A stretch of 64,000 bases of DNA from Oscillospiraceae bacterium (GCA_015063795.1 SVTL01000008.1:27469-91468), one strand, 5' to 3'. Shown: positions 46,739 to 57,221, numbered from the stretch's first letter. A program made the numbers and translations. The notes: generated by a model from the sequence alone, not told the origin.

Positions 46739-49700
46739 TCAGCTTGCGGCAGGGGTCTTGTTCAGCACCAGCGGAAGGGGCTGATAGGTCGTGATGCCGT
46801 CAGGCGTCTGGAGACGGACGATCACATGGGTGTAAGAATTGAGCGAAGCGATGCTGCCCAAAGAAGCGTTCTGCGCATAGGTCAAAACGGTGATGCCGGA
46901 AGCCTTGATTGCAGCAGCGGCATAGCCGGTGTTGAAGTCGGCAACAACGGCACTGTCTGCCAGGTAGTAAGACAGCTTGGCGACCTGAGGCGCCTGATGC
47001 TGCAAATAGACATTACCGTCAGCAGAAGCGAAGGTGAAGGGCAGCTTGTCGGCGGCAAAGCCGTTACCGGCCGCCGTGGACGTACGAGTGAGCACCACGG
47101 GCTGATATCTCATGCCGGCTGTATCCTCCAGCATCACGACCACATAGTTATAAGAAGCAACCGTGACCGTGGAGAGAAGAGGAATGTCAACAGACTGAGA
47201 GGTAACAGCAGGCTGATTCTTATAAGCCGCATTGGCATAGGCAGTCAGGAAACCGTCAACCGTGGGCGTTGCAGAGGAGGTGCTGTAATAGAAATGAAGC
47301 TTGCCGGTCACCGAGGCAGTGCCGGTTACGCGATCGTAACCGTTATAGCTGGTCCAGAAGGGGCCGGACACAAAGCCATTGGTGGAAGAGACGGTATTGA
47401 CCGAAACAACCACAGGCGTGTAGCGGTTTCCGGCAGCATCCACGATCTGAAGGACCACATAGGAATAGGCGGTGCGCTCGGCAGGCGTCTTCATGAAGGC
47501 CATCTGAGAACCCAGCGACGAGATCGACTGGCTGCTCTTCAGCACCGCCGCACCGTAAAGACCGCTGTAATCCGCTGCCGCAGGAACGGAGGACAGCGTG
47601 GTGTAATACCAGTACAGCGTACCGGTGGTTGCAGGCGTGAAGGTCACCGAATCGGTGGTTCCGTTATACAGCGAATACACGGGAGCAGCGGTGAAGCCGG
47701 TGCCGGAGACAGAGGCCGAAGAGCGGGCCAGAACCACGGGATCATACTTCATCACACCGGTCGTATCCTTCAGGCGGATGACCACATAGGCATAACTGCC
47801 GGCGGCAGTGTCCGAGCAAAGGGCATTGTTGGTCAGAGGCGCATTGGCCGCTGCGCTCAGAACACCCTTGGCATTATAAGTTGTCATGCTGTAAAGGTTG
47901 TCAAATTCCGTCGAGGAGGGCTTGGCGGGGTTGCTGGTGTAATAATATTCCACATAACCCGTGACAGAAGGCGTGCCGTTCAGGTAGTCAAAGTTGTTGG
48001 ACTTGGACAGCGTCGGAGCAACGGTAAAGCCGTTGGTGGAGCCGACCGACTGGGTCTTGGTGATCAGAACCGGCGCGGTGTAGGAATTGGTAACACCGTT
48101 GGAGTAGCCGATGAAGGCCACGATGTAGGGATACTGGTAGACCGCGCTGTAGGACTTCAGCGGGAAGCTCTTGGCGGAATAGGCCGTGGTCGTATCCGTG
48201 CCTCTGATCGTGCTGTCGGAGTTCACCCAAGCAGTGAAGGCGGCATCGCCCGTGGTGGGAACGGTGCTCAGGGTGGTGTAGTACCAATACAGCGTACCCG
48301 AGATCAGAGGCGTTGCGGAGATGTATTCGGTGTTGTTGGACATGGAGAAGACAGGCGCTGCCGAGAAGGTGGTTCCGGTAGAGGCACCGCCGTTGCGGAC
48401 GATCAGCTGGGGAGCCATCGTCGTTCCGTCGGAGGGAACAAGCATCACAGCCACATACGCATAGCCGCCGACGGAGGCCGTGGGCTTCAGATAGGCATTG
48501 GACAGAGGCGAGCCGGCATAAGCGGACACGCTGCCCAGATAGGATGATGCTGCGGCGGTGCTGTAACCGGTCCAGAAGCTGTCCACGGTCAGAGTGGTGT
48601 ATGCGTTGGTGTAGTAGTAATAGATGGTACCGCCCTTGGCCGGCGTACCGTTCAGGTAATCATAGGTGCCGGAGGAGGTGACGGTGAAGGCCGTGGCAGC
48701 GGAAGCACCGTTGCGGGCAACCACCTGAGGAAGCCCATCGGTACCGACCAACAGAACCACGTAAGAATAGCCGGAGACATTGGCGGCAGGCTTGAGCTGC
48801 GCATTGTTCAGAGGCATGCCGGCATAAGCACTGACCTGACCGGTGTAAGCACTGGTGTTATAGCCGGACCAGAACTGCGACGAGTTGGTGAGAACCGTTC
48901 CCACATTGGTGTAGTAATAGTAGAGAGTACCGCTCTCCGTCGGCGTACCGTTCAGGTAATCATAGGTGCCGGTGGTGGTCACGGTGTAGGCACGGGGGAC
49001 GGATGACAATTCGGCATTGCGGGTGATGACAACAGGCGTGGTGTAGGTGCCGTTGCTGTAGTAGATGGCCAGCACCACATAGTTGTAATTGCCGACCGAG
49101 GCGATGGCCTTCAGGCTCTGGTTGATGGCCGTGCCGGCGGTGGCGGCAACCGTACCGACCAGGGCGTAAGACGAGGTCTGACCCATGGTGTTGAAGATGT
49201 TGACAAACTGGGTGGCCGTTGAGGGAACAGTGGCGGAATCGGAATAGTAGTAGTAGATCGTACCGGTGACCGAGGGCGTGCCGGTCAGGTAGTCATAGCC
49301 GGCAGAGATATTGGAGGTCACGCGGGGCGCCACCGAGAAGCCGGCAACAACCGAAGCAACAGCGTTGCGGTCGATGACCACAGGCGTGCAGTGGCCGGCG
49401 GTGGTGGTGATCATCACAGCCACATAACGGTAGTTCATGGCGTTGTAGTTCACCAGAAGCTGGCTGTTGATGGTGCCGTCCTTGGAAACGGCGAAGTAGG
49501 ACTTGACCGTGGAAGCAGTGTTCTGGTAAGTGGTCAGATAGTCCTCACCCGAGGCGGGAGCAACGGCGGTGTTGGTGTAGTACCAATACAGCGTGCCGTT
49601 GACATTGGACTTGCCGTTCAGCCACTCATAGCTGCCGACGGTGGAGACGGTGGGCGTGTTGGTAAAGCCGGTGGTGGCGGACTGGGGATAGACCGTTCCG

Positions 49701-50797
49701 GCAAGCGTGGCGGACAGACCGCTCTTGATGGTATATTTCTCAGGCATGATCTTGGACTGGAAGTCCTTGGCGTTGACGGTCAGCTTCTTCAGCTCACCGT
49801 TGCCCGAAACACCGCAGGCGGCGGCATTGACGACCATTTCCTCAATGACGGCATCCTTTTCGAGATCGGCACCGGCCTTCTGCTCCAGCGTGAGCAGCTC
49901 GATGACGGTGTCGCCCTCCAGATAGACGGTGGATTCGGTCTCGGAGGTGACGGTCACCTCGTTCACATCACAGTCGGTAAGGATAACCGACTCGCCGCTG
50001 CGCACGATCAGCTCGCCGCGGATCTTACAGTCGTCGAAGGTGACGCGGCCGTACTTGCCGATGCCCTCGGAAACGAGGATGCGGCCGTACAGCGTGGCGT
50101 TGCGGATGGTGACGCCGCTCTTGGTGACGACAGCGTTCTCATCGGAGGCGCCGTTGTCCAGACCGTTGGAGGAGGCGTTGAACACCGAGCCGGCGGCACG
50201 GTAAAGAATGGTAAGAGCCTCGGCGCGGTTCAGCGTGCGCTTGGGACCGAAGCTTCCGTCCTCGTAACCGCCGAACAGACCGGCCTCAGCCGCCTGCAGC
50301 ACATAGTTACGGTAGGTGGAATTGATGGAGGTATAGTCGGTGAATTTGGAGGTGGAGGCCTTCTCGTCCTCGGGCAGATCCAGGTAACGGACCAGCAGGG
50401 AGGCGGCCTCTTCACGTGTCAGCTTGATGTCGGGATTGAACTTGCTGCCGTAGGAGAGCAGGTAGCCCTGAGCGGCGGCCTTGCGCACATGGGGATAGTA
50501 CCAGGCGTCGGACTTGACGTCGCTGTAGCTGGTGGCGGTTTCGGCGGTGAGACCGAAGGTCGCGTTCAGCATCTTGACAAATTCAGCACGGGTGACGTCA
50601 TTGCCCGGGCGGAAGGTTCCGTCGGTATAGCCGTTGATGACACTCTTGCCGACCATGTACTCAATGGCGTCGTCCGCCCAATTCCAGACCGAGGTCACAT
50701 CGGGGAAGGACCCTGCGGCGGAGGAGCCGGCGGCAAACGCGAGAGCCATAGCCAGAATGAGGGCAAAGCTGATCAGAAAAATGCGAAGTTTTTTCAT
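46739..50797 (-). CDS. S-layer-homology surface protein with ~nine ~105-aa internal repeats
   Basis: Signal peptide, three SLH domains (FPDVTSVWNWADDAIEYMVGKSVINGYTDGTFRPGNDVTRAEF...), then repeated YDYLNGTPxxxGTLYYYYTN units. Confidence 0.88.
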   Translation of the reverse strand: MKKLRIFLISFALILAMALAFAAGSSAAGSFPDVTSVWNWADDAIEYMVGKSVINGYTDGTFRPGNDVTRAEFVKMLNATFGLTAETATSYSDVKSDAWYYPHVRKAAAQGYLLSYGSKFNPDIKLTREEAASLLVRYLDLPEDEKASTSKFTDYTSINSTYRNYVLQAAEAGLFGGYEDGSFGPKRTLNRAEALTILYRAAGSVFNASSNGLDNGASDENAVVTKSGVTIRNATLYGRILVSEGIGKYGRVTFDDCKIRGELIVRSGESVILTDCDVNEVTVTSETESTVYLEGDTVIELLTLEQKAGADLEKDAVIEEMVVNAAACGVSGNGELKKLTVNAKDFQSKIMPEKYTIKSGLSATLAGTVYPQSATTGFTNTPTVSTVGSYEWLNGKSNVNGTLYWYYTNTAVAPASGEDYLTTYQNTASTVKSYFAVSKDGTINSQLLVNYNAMNYRYVAVMITTTAGHCTPVVIDRNAVASVVAGFSVAPRVTSNISAGYDYLTGTPSVTGTIYYYYSDSATVPSTATQFVNIFNTMGQTSSYALVGTVAATAGTAINQSLKAIASVGNYNYVVLAIYYSNGTYTTPVVITRNAELSSVPRAYTVTTTGTYDYLNGTPTESGTLYYYYTNVGTVLTNSSQFWSGYNTSAYTGQVSAYAGMPLNNAQLKPAANVSGYSYVVLLVGTDGLPQVVARNGASAATAFTVTSSGTYDYLNGTPAKGGTIYYYYTNAYTTLTVDSFWTGYSTAAASSYLGSVSAYAGSPLSNAYLKPTASVGGYAYVAVMLVPSDGTTMAPQLIVRNGGASTGTTFSAAPVFSMSNNTEYISATPLISGTLYWYYTTLSTVPTTGDAAFTAWVNSDSTIRGTDTTTAYSAKSFPLKSYSAVYQYPYIVAFIGYSNGVTNSYTAPVLITKTQSVGSTNGFTVAPTLSKSNNFDYLNGTPSVTGYVEYYYTSNPAKPSSTEFDNLYSMTTYNAKGVLSAAANAPLTNNALCSDTAAGSYAYVVIRLKDTTGVMKYDPVVLARSSASVSGTGFTAAPVYSLYNGTTDSVTFTPATTGTLYWYYTTLSSVPAAADYSGLYGAAVLKSSQSISSLGSQMAFMKTPAERTAYSYVVLQIVDAAGNRYTPVVVSVNTVSSTNGFVSGPFWTSYNGYDRVTGTASVTGKLHFYYSTSSATPTVDGFLTAYANAAYKNQPAVTSQSVDIPLLSTVTVASYNYVVVMLEDTAGMRYQPVVLTRTSTAAGNGFAADKLPFTFASADGNVYLQHQAPQVAKLSYYLADSAVVADFNTGYAAAAIKASGITVLTYAQNASLGSIASLNSYTHVIVRLQTPDGITTYQPLPLVLNKTPAAS

Positions 50798-51103
50798 GGT
50801 TTGATTCACGCCTTTCTCGTTTTTTTCACTTGCGTTTTGTTTTTCTTTTTGAACGGATATGTATTCGGAGTCCATTATATCATATATTTATGAACACAAA
50901 TCAAATTTTTCAATAATTATATGTGACCGAAAGTGAGACGGCCTCCGAAAACTCTCCCTGACAGCAGACGGTTAGACGGCAGCCAAGGGGAAAAGGTTTC
51001 ATCGAAAAGGTATGTCTTTCAAAAGCATCATAAAATGCAATCTAAAAAAATCATTTTTTAAACATCGCCAAGCATTCCCCGTGGATCAAATCGTTTTTTC
51101 AAA

Positions 51104-51129
51104 AAAAGCGAGGAATCCCTCGCTTTTTC
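51104..51129. terminator. Terminator hairpin
   Basis: AAAAAGCGAGG-AAT-CCCTCGCTTTTT. Confidence 0.7.
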
Positions 51130-51141
51130 TCCTTTGTGGAG

Positions 51142-52311
51142 TTAGTTTTTGATGATTTCGGTTCCTTTTTGCAATATTTCCAAATACTCTCGAAAAACAA
51201 AGGTTTTATACCTCTTTTTTTCAGGCGTTTTGTCGAATAAGATTCCCATCCCGCAAAAAGCATCCACCACGGAACTGGCGGTCGGCAACGAAACCTTCAG
51301 CATATCGGCTACTTCTTTTTTTGTTACAATCGGCTTTTCAAACAACAGATTCAAAAGAACGCTATCATTATTGTTTGCCTTATCATTTCGCAACAGCAGT
51401 TCGGAATATTTGCTTTGCAATGCAATAATTTGCTTAGCGGAATCGGTAGCCTCATCCGAAACCGATGCTACCCCACGTAGAAAAAACTTGATCCAGCTTT
51501 CCCAATCTCCACGAACTCTTACCGCCATCAATCGATCATAGTATTCCAATCGATTCTGTTTAAAATAATAACTAAGGTACAGCAAAGGTTGTGACAGAAT
51601 TTTCTGCTGGCAAAGCCAAAAGGTTATCAACAGCCGCCCCATTCGGCCGTTCCCATCCAAAAAGGGATGGATTGACTCAAACTGTGCATGGATCAAAGCA
51701 ATTTTTATTAAAGCAGGAAGATCGTCATCCTCATATAAATAATCCTCCAAATCATACAAGGCTTTTTCCATGTCTTCCACAGTTGGCGGAATGAATGTGG
51801 CCGTTTCCAATGTACATCCCTGAGGACCGATCCAGTTTTGAGACTTCCGGAACTCTCCCGGGCTTTTGTCAAATCCTCGCACATCCTTCAACAATACTTT
51901 GTGAATGTTCCGAATCAATCGGAGACTCAACGGAAGCTCGCTAAGATTCGCCAGTCCCCAATTAATCGCATTTACATAATTGACAACTTCGACCACCTCA
52001 TTATAAGAATGATCGTTCGTTTCGCTTTCTGATGTATTTAAAACATCAACAAGAGAAGCCTGTGTGCCCTCTATCTGGGCGCTCAAAACCGCCTCTTTTT
52101 TCACATACATCGCCACAAACAACTCGGGATTCGGTAAAATCTCGGTGATCCCGTCCAATCGTCCCAGCTTACGATCGGCCAGTGAAAGCAATTTTTGCAT
52201 TTCACTATCAATCTTAATCGGAGGGTTTGGCGGAAGTTTAGCCGGAACAAAGGAAGAATAGCCTCTTGTTGTATTCATCATAATACCCGCTCGATTGGAT
52301 TCCAACTTCAT
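51142..52311 (-). CDS. Fic-domain protein with N-terminal inhibitory helix and C-terminal winged helix
   Basis: HPFLDGNGRMGR Fic motif; SAQIEGTQAS inhibitory motif (S/TxxxEG). Confidence 0.92.
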   Translation of the reverse strand: MKLESNRAGIMMNTTRGYSSFVPAKLPPNPPIKIDSEMQKLLSLADRKLGRLDGITEILPNPELFVAMYVKKEAVLSAQIEGTQASLVDVLNTSESETNDHSYNEVVEVVNYVNAINWGLANLSELPLSLRLIRNIHKVLLKDVRGFDKSPGEFRKSQNWIGPQGCTLETATFIPPTVEDMEKALYDLEDYLYEDDDLPALIKIALIHAQFESIHPFLDGNGRMGRLLITFWLCQQKILSQPLLYLSYYFKQNRLEYYDRLMAVRVRGDWESWIKFFLRGVASVSDEATDSAKQIIALQSKYSELLLRNDKANNNDSVLLNLLFEKPIVTKKEVADMLKVSLPTASSVVDAFCGMGILFDKTPEKKRYKTFVFREYLEILQKGTEIIKN

Positions 52312-52679
52312 TGATTCTCACTCTCCTATTCTATGTATGCCCTAAATTGATATGCATTGTTTGTAATGAAAGTTTCTTTGCATTAAAACGATCAAATTCA
52401 TTTTAACTAAAAAAATTATATCATTTTTTTCTTTAAAGTCAACCCCTCGGCAAATTATTATCGTATTTTTTACTAAGGTCCCCTGCGCCGCTACGAAATA
52501 AAACACATACCCTTTTGAATCAAACATTCCGTCTACAATCACTTCGCCACCGCAAGCAAAAAGTCTTCCTTTATATATATGTATATCAAATTGCATGAAT
52601 ATGTCCGCCTCCCGGAGGTAAGGCCGTCTTGCTTCTGCCGTATTGCGGCGCATGGCGCCGCTGAGACGTATATACTGTT

Positions 52680-52770
52680 GAGTGGCCTTGCCCCTCAAAC
52701 TCCCCACCAAAGGGACTTTTTGAAAAAAGTCCCTTTGGAATCCCCAAAAACGTTCAAAAAAGCAAGCGAA
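52680..52770. repeat. Family-B repeat
   Basis: CCAAAGGGACTTTTTGAAAAAAGTCCCTTTGGAATCCCCAAAAACGTTCAAAAAA. Confidence 0.8.
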
Positions 52771-52942
52771 GCGCCACTTTTTGCGTTGGCGTTACCGTCA
52801 GACGCTCCGCTTTGCCCCATTTTCTTTTTTAATTTTTTCGTCGCAGGCTGTGAGCATACGTGAGAATACAAGAGAAAACAAAAGAAAACGAGAGATTCAA
52901 CCGCAGCGGATAAAGTTTTTCGGAATTTTTGTGAAAAAGTGC

Positions 52943-52971
52943 TTGACAAGGAGGGAAAGGAATGCTATAAT
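52943..52971 (+). promoter_or_regulatory. Consensus sigma-70 promoter of rplM-rpsI
   Basis: TTGACA-17 nt-TATAAT. Confidence 0.9.
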
Positions 52972-53068
52972 GTTAACCTGCACGGCTCCTTTCATGTCCC
53001 CGTCATGAAAAAGCCGCCGAAAAACGCAAAAAAATAAAAATATATCATACATTCGGAGGAATTCATCC

Positions 53069-53500
53069 ATGTCCACTTTTATGGCAAAAAAAGAAACCAT
53101 TGAGCGCAAGTGGTATGTCATCGATGCCGCCAACAAGCCCCTGGGTAAGACGGCTGCCAAGGCTGCCATGATCCTGCGCGGCAAGCACAAGCCCGAGTTC
53201 ACCCCCCATGTTGACTGCGGCGATTTCGTAATCATCGTCAACGCAGGCAAGGCTGTCCTGACCGGCAGAAAGCTGGATCAGAAGTTCTATCGTCATCATT
53301 CCGGTTACATCGGCGGTCTGAAGGAAGTGTCCTACCGTCAGCTGATGAGCACCAAGCCCGAGTTCGCTATGCAGCTGGCCGTGAAGGGAATGCTCCCCCA
53401 CAACAAGATCGGCGACAAGTCCATCACCAGACTCAAGGTCTACGCAGGCGAGAGCCACAATCAGCAGGCTCAGCAGCCCGTCGCCTTCGACGCGGAATAA
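53069..53500 (+). CDS. rplM: 50S ribosomal protein L13
   Basis: WYVIDAANKPLGKTAAKAAMILRGKHKPEFTPHVDCGDFVIIVNA. Confidence 0.98.
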   Translation: MSTFMAKKETIERKWYVIDAANKPLGKTAAKAAMILRGKHKPEFTPHVDCGDFVIIVNAGKAVLTGRKLDQKFYRHHSGYIGGLKEVSYRQLMSTKPEFAMQLAVKGMLPHNKIGDKSITRLKVYAGESHNQQAQQPVAFDAE

Positions 53501-53525
53501 ATCGATAGAAAGGAATTAGAAAACC

Positions 53526-53930
53526 ATGTATAACACCACCGAGAAGCCTTATTTCTACGGAACCGGCAGAAGAAAAGAATCCGTCGCCCGCGTCAGACTC
53601 TATCCCGGCAGCGGCTCGATCACCATCAACGGTCTTGACATCGATCAGTATTTCGGTCTCGAGACTCTCAAGCTCATCGTTAACCAGCCCTTCGAGGTTA
53701 CCGGCACCGTCGGCAAGTTCGATATCATCTGCACCGTCAAGGGCGGCGGCCTTTCCGGTCAGGCAGGCGCCATCCGTCACGGTCTGTCCCGCGCTCTTCT
53801 TGAGGCAGACGCAGCCAACCGTCCCGCTCTGAAGTCCGCCGGCTTCCTCACCCGCGACCCTCGTATGAAGGAAAGAAAGAAGTACGGTCTGAAAGCAGCC
53901 CGCCGCGCTTCTCAGTTCTCCAAGAGATAA
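53526..53930 (+). CDS. rpsI: 30S ribosomal protein S9
   Basis: [15 protein letters not shown] ... [24 protein letters not shown]. Confidence 0.98.
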   Translation: MYNTTEKPYFYGTGRRKESVARVRLYPGSGSITINGLDIDQYFGLETLKLIVNQPFEVTGTVGKFDIICTVKGGGLSGQAGAIRHGLSRALLEADAANRPALKSAGFLTRDPRMKERKKYGLKAARRASQFSKR

Positions 53931-54088
53931 CAACCTCCTCTCACTTTATCTCTTTTCATATAGATATTTTGAATGCAGACAAGGCCGCGCGGGCCGCATA
54001 ACCCCATATCCGCAGGCCAAGGAGGGAGAATGCGCACCTTCCCCTTTCTTGCAAGCGTCCCTCTCCTTCCGGAAAGGAATGGCATCAT

Positions 54089-55102
54089 ATGTATATGCAA
54101 AAGCGTACCGATGCTCTGTATCGGTCGTCCAAGCAGCATATCTCCGTTCCGGACATGGCAGACCAAAACATATTGAAAAAAGATATACGCAATTCCCGGC
54201 GTAAGATTTTGTTCGGAACAGCAGTCATCGCTTTGGCGGTGCTCTGCATTGCAGCGTGCAATCTGCTTTTCGACAGCAGCATCCGAGCCCACACCCGTAT
54301 GCAGGTCGGCTCGCCCAACACCCCCGCTGTGGAAAATGCCGTCTTTGCCCGCTACAGAGAAACGGCAAGCATCCAACTCGCCTACAAGGGCAGCAAGCCG
54401 ATGACCATCTCCACGGAGACGGTAACGGTCGGCGAGCTGCTGGACTCTCTCGGCATCGTCTTTGACGATGATGACCTTCTCAGCCACCCCATCGACACCG
54501 TGGTGGAAGAAAACATGACCGTCACGCTCGATGAGGTCACCTTCACCACCACCACCGAGGACAGCGTCCTTGCGTATGCGGTGGTGGAAAAGCAGGTAGA
54601 CACCATCAAAAAGGGTACGTCCCAGATCGTCCGCAAGGGCGAGAACGGTCTGGCCCGCAAGACCTTCCGCAACCGTTTGGTCAACGGTGAGATCGAATCG
54701 TCGGAGCTTCTCTCCGAGGTGACGGTCACACAGCCGGTCAGCGAGATCAAGCAGATCGGCGTGGGCGGTGTGTACACCGCTGCGGACGGCAAGAGCTACA
54801 ACTACAGCCATTATATCGATGTGACCGCCACTGCCTACGGGAAGAACGACGGCTCCTCGGGCGACTGGACCTATTCGGGAACACGAGCCACGCGAGGCGT
54901 CATCGCGGTAGATCCCAAGGTCATCCCCCTGCGTTCCAAGGTGTACGTGGTGGGTGACTACGGAGATTACGGTGTCAATTCCGCCGATGATATCGGCGGC
55001 GGCATCAAGGGCAACCGCATCGACATTTGCATGGACTGTTCGCTGGAGGAAATGCTCCGGTTCGGCCGACGTCAGATGCGCGTCTACATTTTGGAAGAAT
55101 AA
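54089..55102 (+). CDS. G5/3D-domain (YabE/Rpf-like) cell-wall protein
   Basis: DUF348-like repeats (STETVTVGELLDSLGIV), G5-like, C-terminal 3D domain (VTATAYG...GTRATRGVIAVDPKVIPLRSKVYV...DIGGGIKGNRIDIC). Confidence 0.9.
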   Translation: MYMQKRTDALYRSSKQHISVPDMADQNILKKDIRNSRRKILFGTAVIALAVLCIAACNLLFDSSIRAHTRMQVGSPNTPAVENAVFARYRETASIQLAYKGSKPMTISTETVTVGELLDSLGIVFDDDDLLSHPIDTVVEENMTVTLDEVTFTTTTEDSVLAYAVVEKQVDTIKKGTSQIVRKGENGLARKTFRNRLVNGEIESSELLSEVTVTQPVSEIKQIGVGGVYTAADGKSYNYSHYIDVTATAYGKNDGSSGDWTYSGTRATRGVIAVDPKVIPLRSKVYVVGDYGDYGVNSADDIGGGIKGNRIDICMDCSLEEMLRFGRRQMRVYILEE

Positions 55103-55200
55103 GCTCCAAAGAAAACAGGGGTACCGCGCAAGCGGTGCCCCTCGCTTTTTGCAAAAGCCAAGCGAAGCGCCTTCCCCATCCGGCGCAGCCTTGCTCCGCC

Positions 55201-55305
55201 GTGTCACGCCCATGCAGTGGGCATATCGCGTCCGCGAAGCGGACATATCGCACCGCAAAGCGGTATATCGCATTCGGCGAAGCCGAATATATCGCATCAG
55301 CCGAA
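55201..55305. repeat. Hairpin array, ATATCGC linker variant
   Basis: GCCCATGCAGTGGGC ATATCGC GTCCGC-GAA-GCGGAC ATATCGC CCGC-AAA-GCGG ATATCGC ATTCGGC-GAA-GCCGAAT ATATCGC. Confidence 0.88.
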
Positions 55306-55440
55306 CAGCTTCCGCTTGTGCGAAAAAACAGCAGATGGCTTGCTCCGCCGTGTCACGCCGCAAATGGCATCACCGCTTTTCGTTTACTCGCTTTTTCTTT
55401 TCTAACAGAAGGCGAAAAGAAAAAGCTTAGCAAAAAGAAA

Positions 55441-55813
55441 CGCCGCTGAGAAGGGGCTCCGCCCCCTTCACCCCCGCGAGCTTTTGAAAAAGCTCGACCA
55501 AAACGTTCAAAAAAAACCAAGCGAAGCGCCTGTTAAACGTTTTTGAAAGTTTTTAGAAAACTTTTTTCAAAAAGTTTTCTAAAGCGGGTTTCAGGGCGGC
55601 AGCCCTGACATCTCTTACCTTTTTGCGGCGCAAACGCCGCTGAGAAGGGGCTCCGCCCCCTTCACCCCCGCGAGCTTTTGAAAAAGCTCGACCAAAACGT
55701 TCAAAAAAACCAAGCGAAGCGCCTGTTAAACGTTCTTGAAAGTTTTTAGAAAACTTTTTTCAAAAAGTTTTCTAAAGCGGGTTTCAGGGCGGCAGCCCTG
55801 ACATCTCTTGCCC
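55441..55813. repeat. Two long near-identical copies of a composite family-B unit (~180 bp each)
   Basis: CGCCGCTGAGAAGGGGCTCCGCCCCC...CGAGCTTTTGAAAAAGCTCG...TTAGAAAACTTTTTTCAAAAAGTTTTCTAA...GGGCGGCAGCCCTGACATCTCTT beginning at 55441 and 55635. Confidence 0.92.
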
Positions 55814-55910
55814 CTTTGCGGCGCTCAGCGCCGCCGAGAGTGCATAAAACCTTCAAAAAACCAAGCCAAGCAAGAACGCTTCACAATTCACACAAAACAA
55901 GGAATCCGCC

Positions 55911-56879
55911 ATGCGTATCATTCCCACCACCTCGCTCGATCCCCATTTCAACTTAGCCGCCGAAGAATACCTCCTCACCCAAAGCAAGGAGGAGATCTTC
56001 ATGCTCTGGCGCAACGACCGCTCGGTCATCATCGGCAAAAACCAGAACGCCTACGCCGAGCTGAACCTGCCCTTCGTCGAGGAGCAGCACGTCAAGGTCG
56101 TCCGCCGTATGACCGGAGGCGGCGCCGTCTTCCACGATCCGGGCAACATCAACTTCACGTTCATCGTCAACTCCGCCGAAAAAACCATCGACTTCGCCCC
56201 CTACACCGCCCCCATCATCGATTACCTCCGTTCGCTGGGCGCGGACGCCTCCCTGTCCGGGCGGAACGACATCCTCATCGACGGGCGCAAGGTCTCGGGC
56301 AATGCCCAGTGCATCCTCAACGGACGCACCATGCACCACGGTACCCTGCTCTTCTCGGCGGATATGAGCCGTCTGGCCGGCGCGCTGCACGTGGACGAAA
56401 GCAAGATCAAAAGCAAGGGCATCGGAAGCGTTCGCAGCCGCGTGTGCAACATTGCCGACTGCCTGAGCAAGCCCACCGATATCCTCGCGTTCATGAGCGA
56501 TCTGGAAACACGCATCGCCTCGCTCCATGATGCCGTCACCCGCCCCCTCAGCGACGAGGAGACAAGAGCCATCGAAACGCTGGCCGAGGAAAAGTACCGC
56601 ACGTGGGAGTGGAATTTCGGTCAGTCGAAGGCCTATGCCTCGGAGAAAAGCGCGCGATTTCCCTACGGCGGCGTCACCGTCCTGCTCAACGCCGAAAAGG
56701 GCGTCATCCAAAGCGTGGCCATCCGCGGCGACTTTTTCTCGGTGGAGGACATCGCCTCTCTGGAGCAGAAGCTGACCGGACTCCGCCTTTCGCCCGACAG
56801 CCTGCGTCCCGCGCTGGCAAACATCTCCTCTTACATCGCCGGAGCAACGGAAGACGACCTGCTCTCGCTGCTGCTGTAA
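55911..56879 (+). CDS. lplA: Lipoate-protein ligase A
   Basis: VIIGKNQNAYAELN, VVRRMTGGGAVFHDPGNINFTFI, KVSGNAQ. Confidence 0.95.
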   Translation: MRIIPTTSLDPHFNLAAEEYLLTQSKEEIFMLWRNDRSVIIGKNQNAYAELNLPFVEEQHVKVVRRMTGGGAVFHDPGNINFTFIVNSAEKTIDFAPYTAPIIDYLRSLGADASLSGRNDILIDGRKVSGNAQCILNGRTMHHGTLLFSADMSRLAGALHVDESKIKSKGIGSVRSRVCNIADCLSKPTDILAFMSDLETRIASLHDAVTRPLSDEETRAIETLAEEKYRTWEWNFGQSKAYASEKSARFPYGGVTVLLNAEKGVIQSVAIRGDFFSVEDIASLEQKLTGLRLSPDSLRPALANISSYIAGATEDDLLSLLL

Positions 56880-57052
56880 GCAAGGAGCGCATCCGCCGCC
56901 TTTTTCCTCCGGACCTTGGCGCCCTACGGCGACTGCTTCCGCGTCTCGGTCGGCGAGGAGTCTGCGATCGATGGCTGAGGAGAAAAACCGACCGCCACTC
57001 CGGTCAAAAACGACTTTTTTTAAGAGAAAAGCATATTTTTTCAAAAAACATA

Positions 57053-57081
57053 TTGACAAAACGAAGCGTCCGTGATATAAT
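57053..57081 (+). promoter_or_regulatory. Consensus sigma-70 promoter of the tRNA-Thr/tRNA-Tyr cluster
   Basis: TTGACA-17 nt-TATAAT. Confidence 0.88.
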
Positions 57082-57110
57082 AAACCATGTCGCAGCAAGC
57101 ACGGACTCAT

Positions 57111-57186
57111 GCTGGTGTAGCTCAGCTGGTAGAGCAGCTGATTTGTAATCAGCAGGTCGGGGGTTCGAATCCGTCCACCAGCTCCA
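57111..57186 (+). tRNA. tRNA-Thr(TGT), CCA encoded
   Basis: GCTGGTG...GCTGA-TTTGTAA-TCAGC...TTCGAAT...CACCAGCTCCA. Confidence 0.94.
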
Positions 57187-57221
57187 CTCGCACATTCCGC
57201 GCCGCGGCCAATTGAATACAT

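Noticed and set aside
52342-52710. 122-aa minus-strand ORF
   Set aside because: No RBS, low-complexity AT-rich C-terminus and array/repeat-derived N-terminus; not supported as a gene.
57111-57186. tRNA-Thr(TGT) as a pseudo-tRNA because of a G-G mismatch in the T stem (GGGGG/CCGTC)
   Set aside because: All other arms intact, CCA encoded, strong promoter; similar T stems occur in functional clostridial tRNAs from memory.
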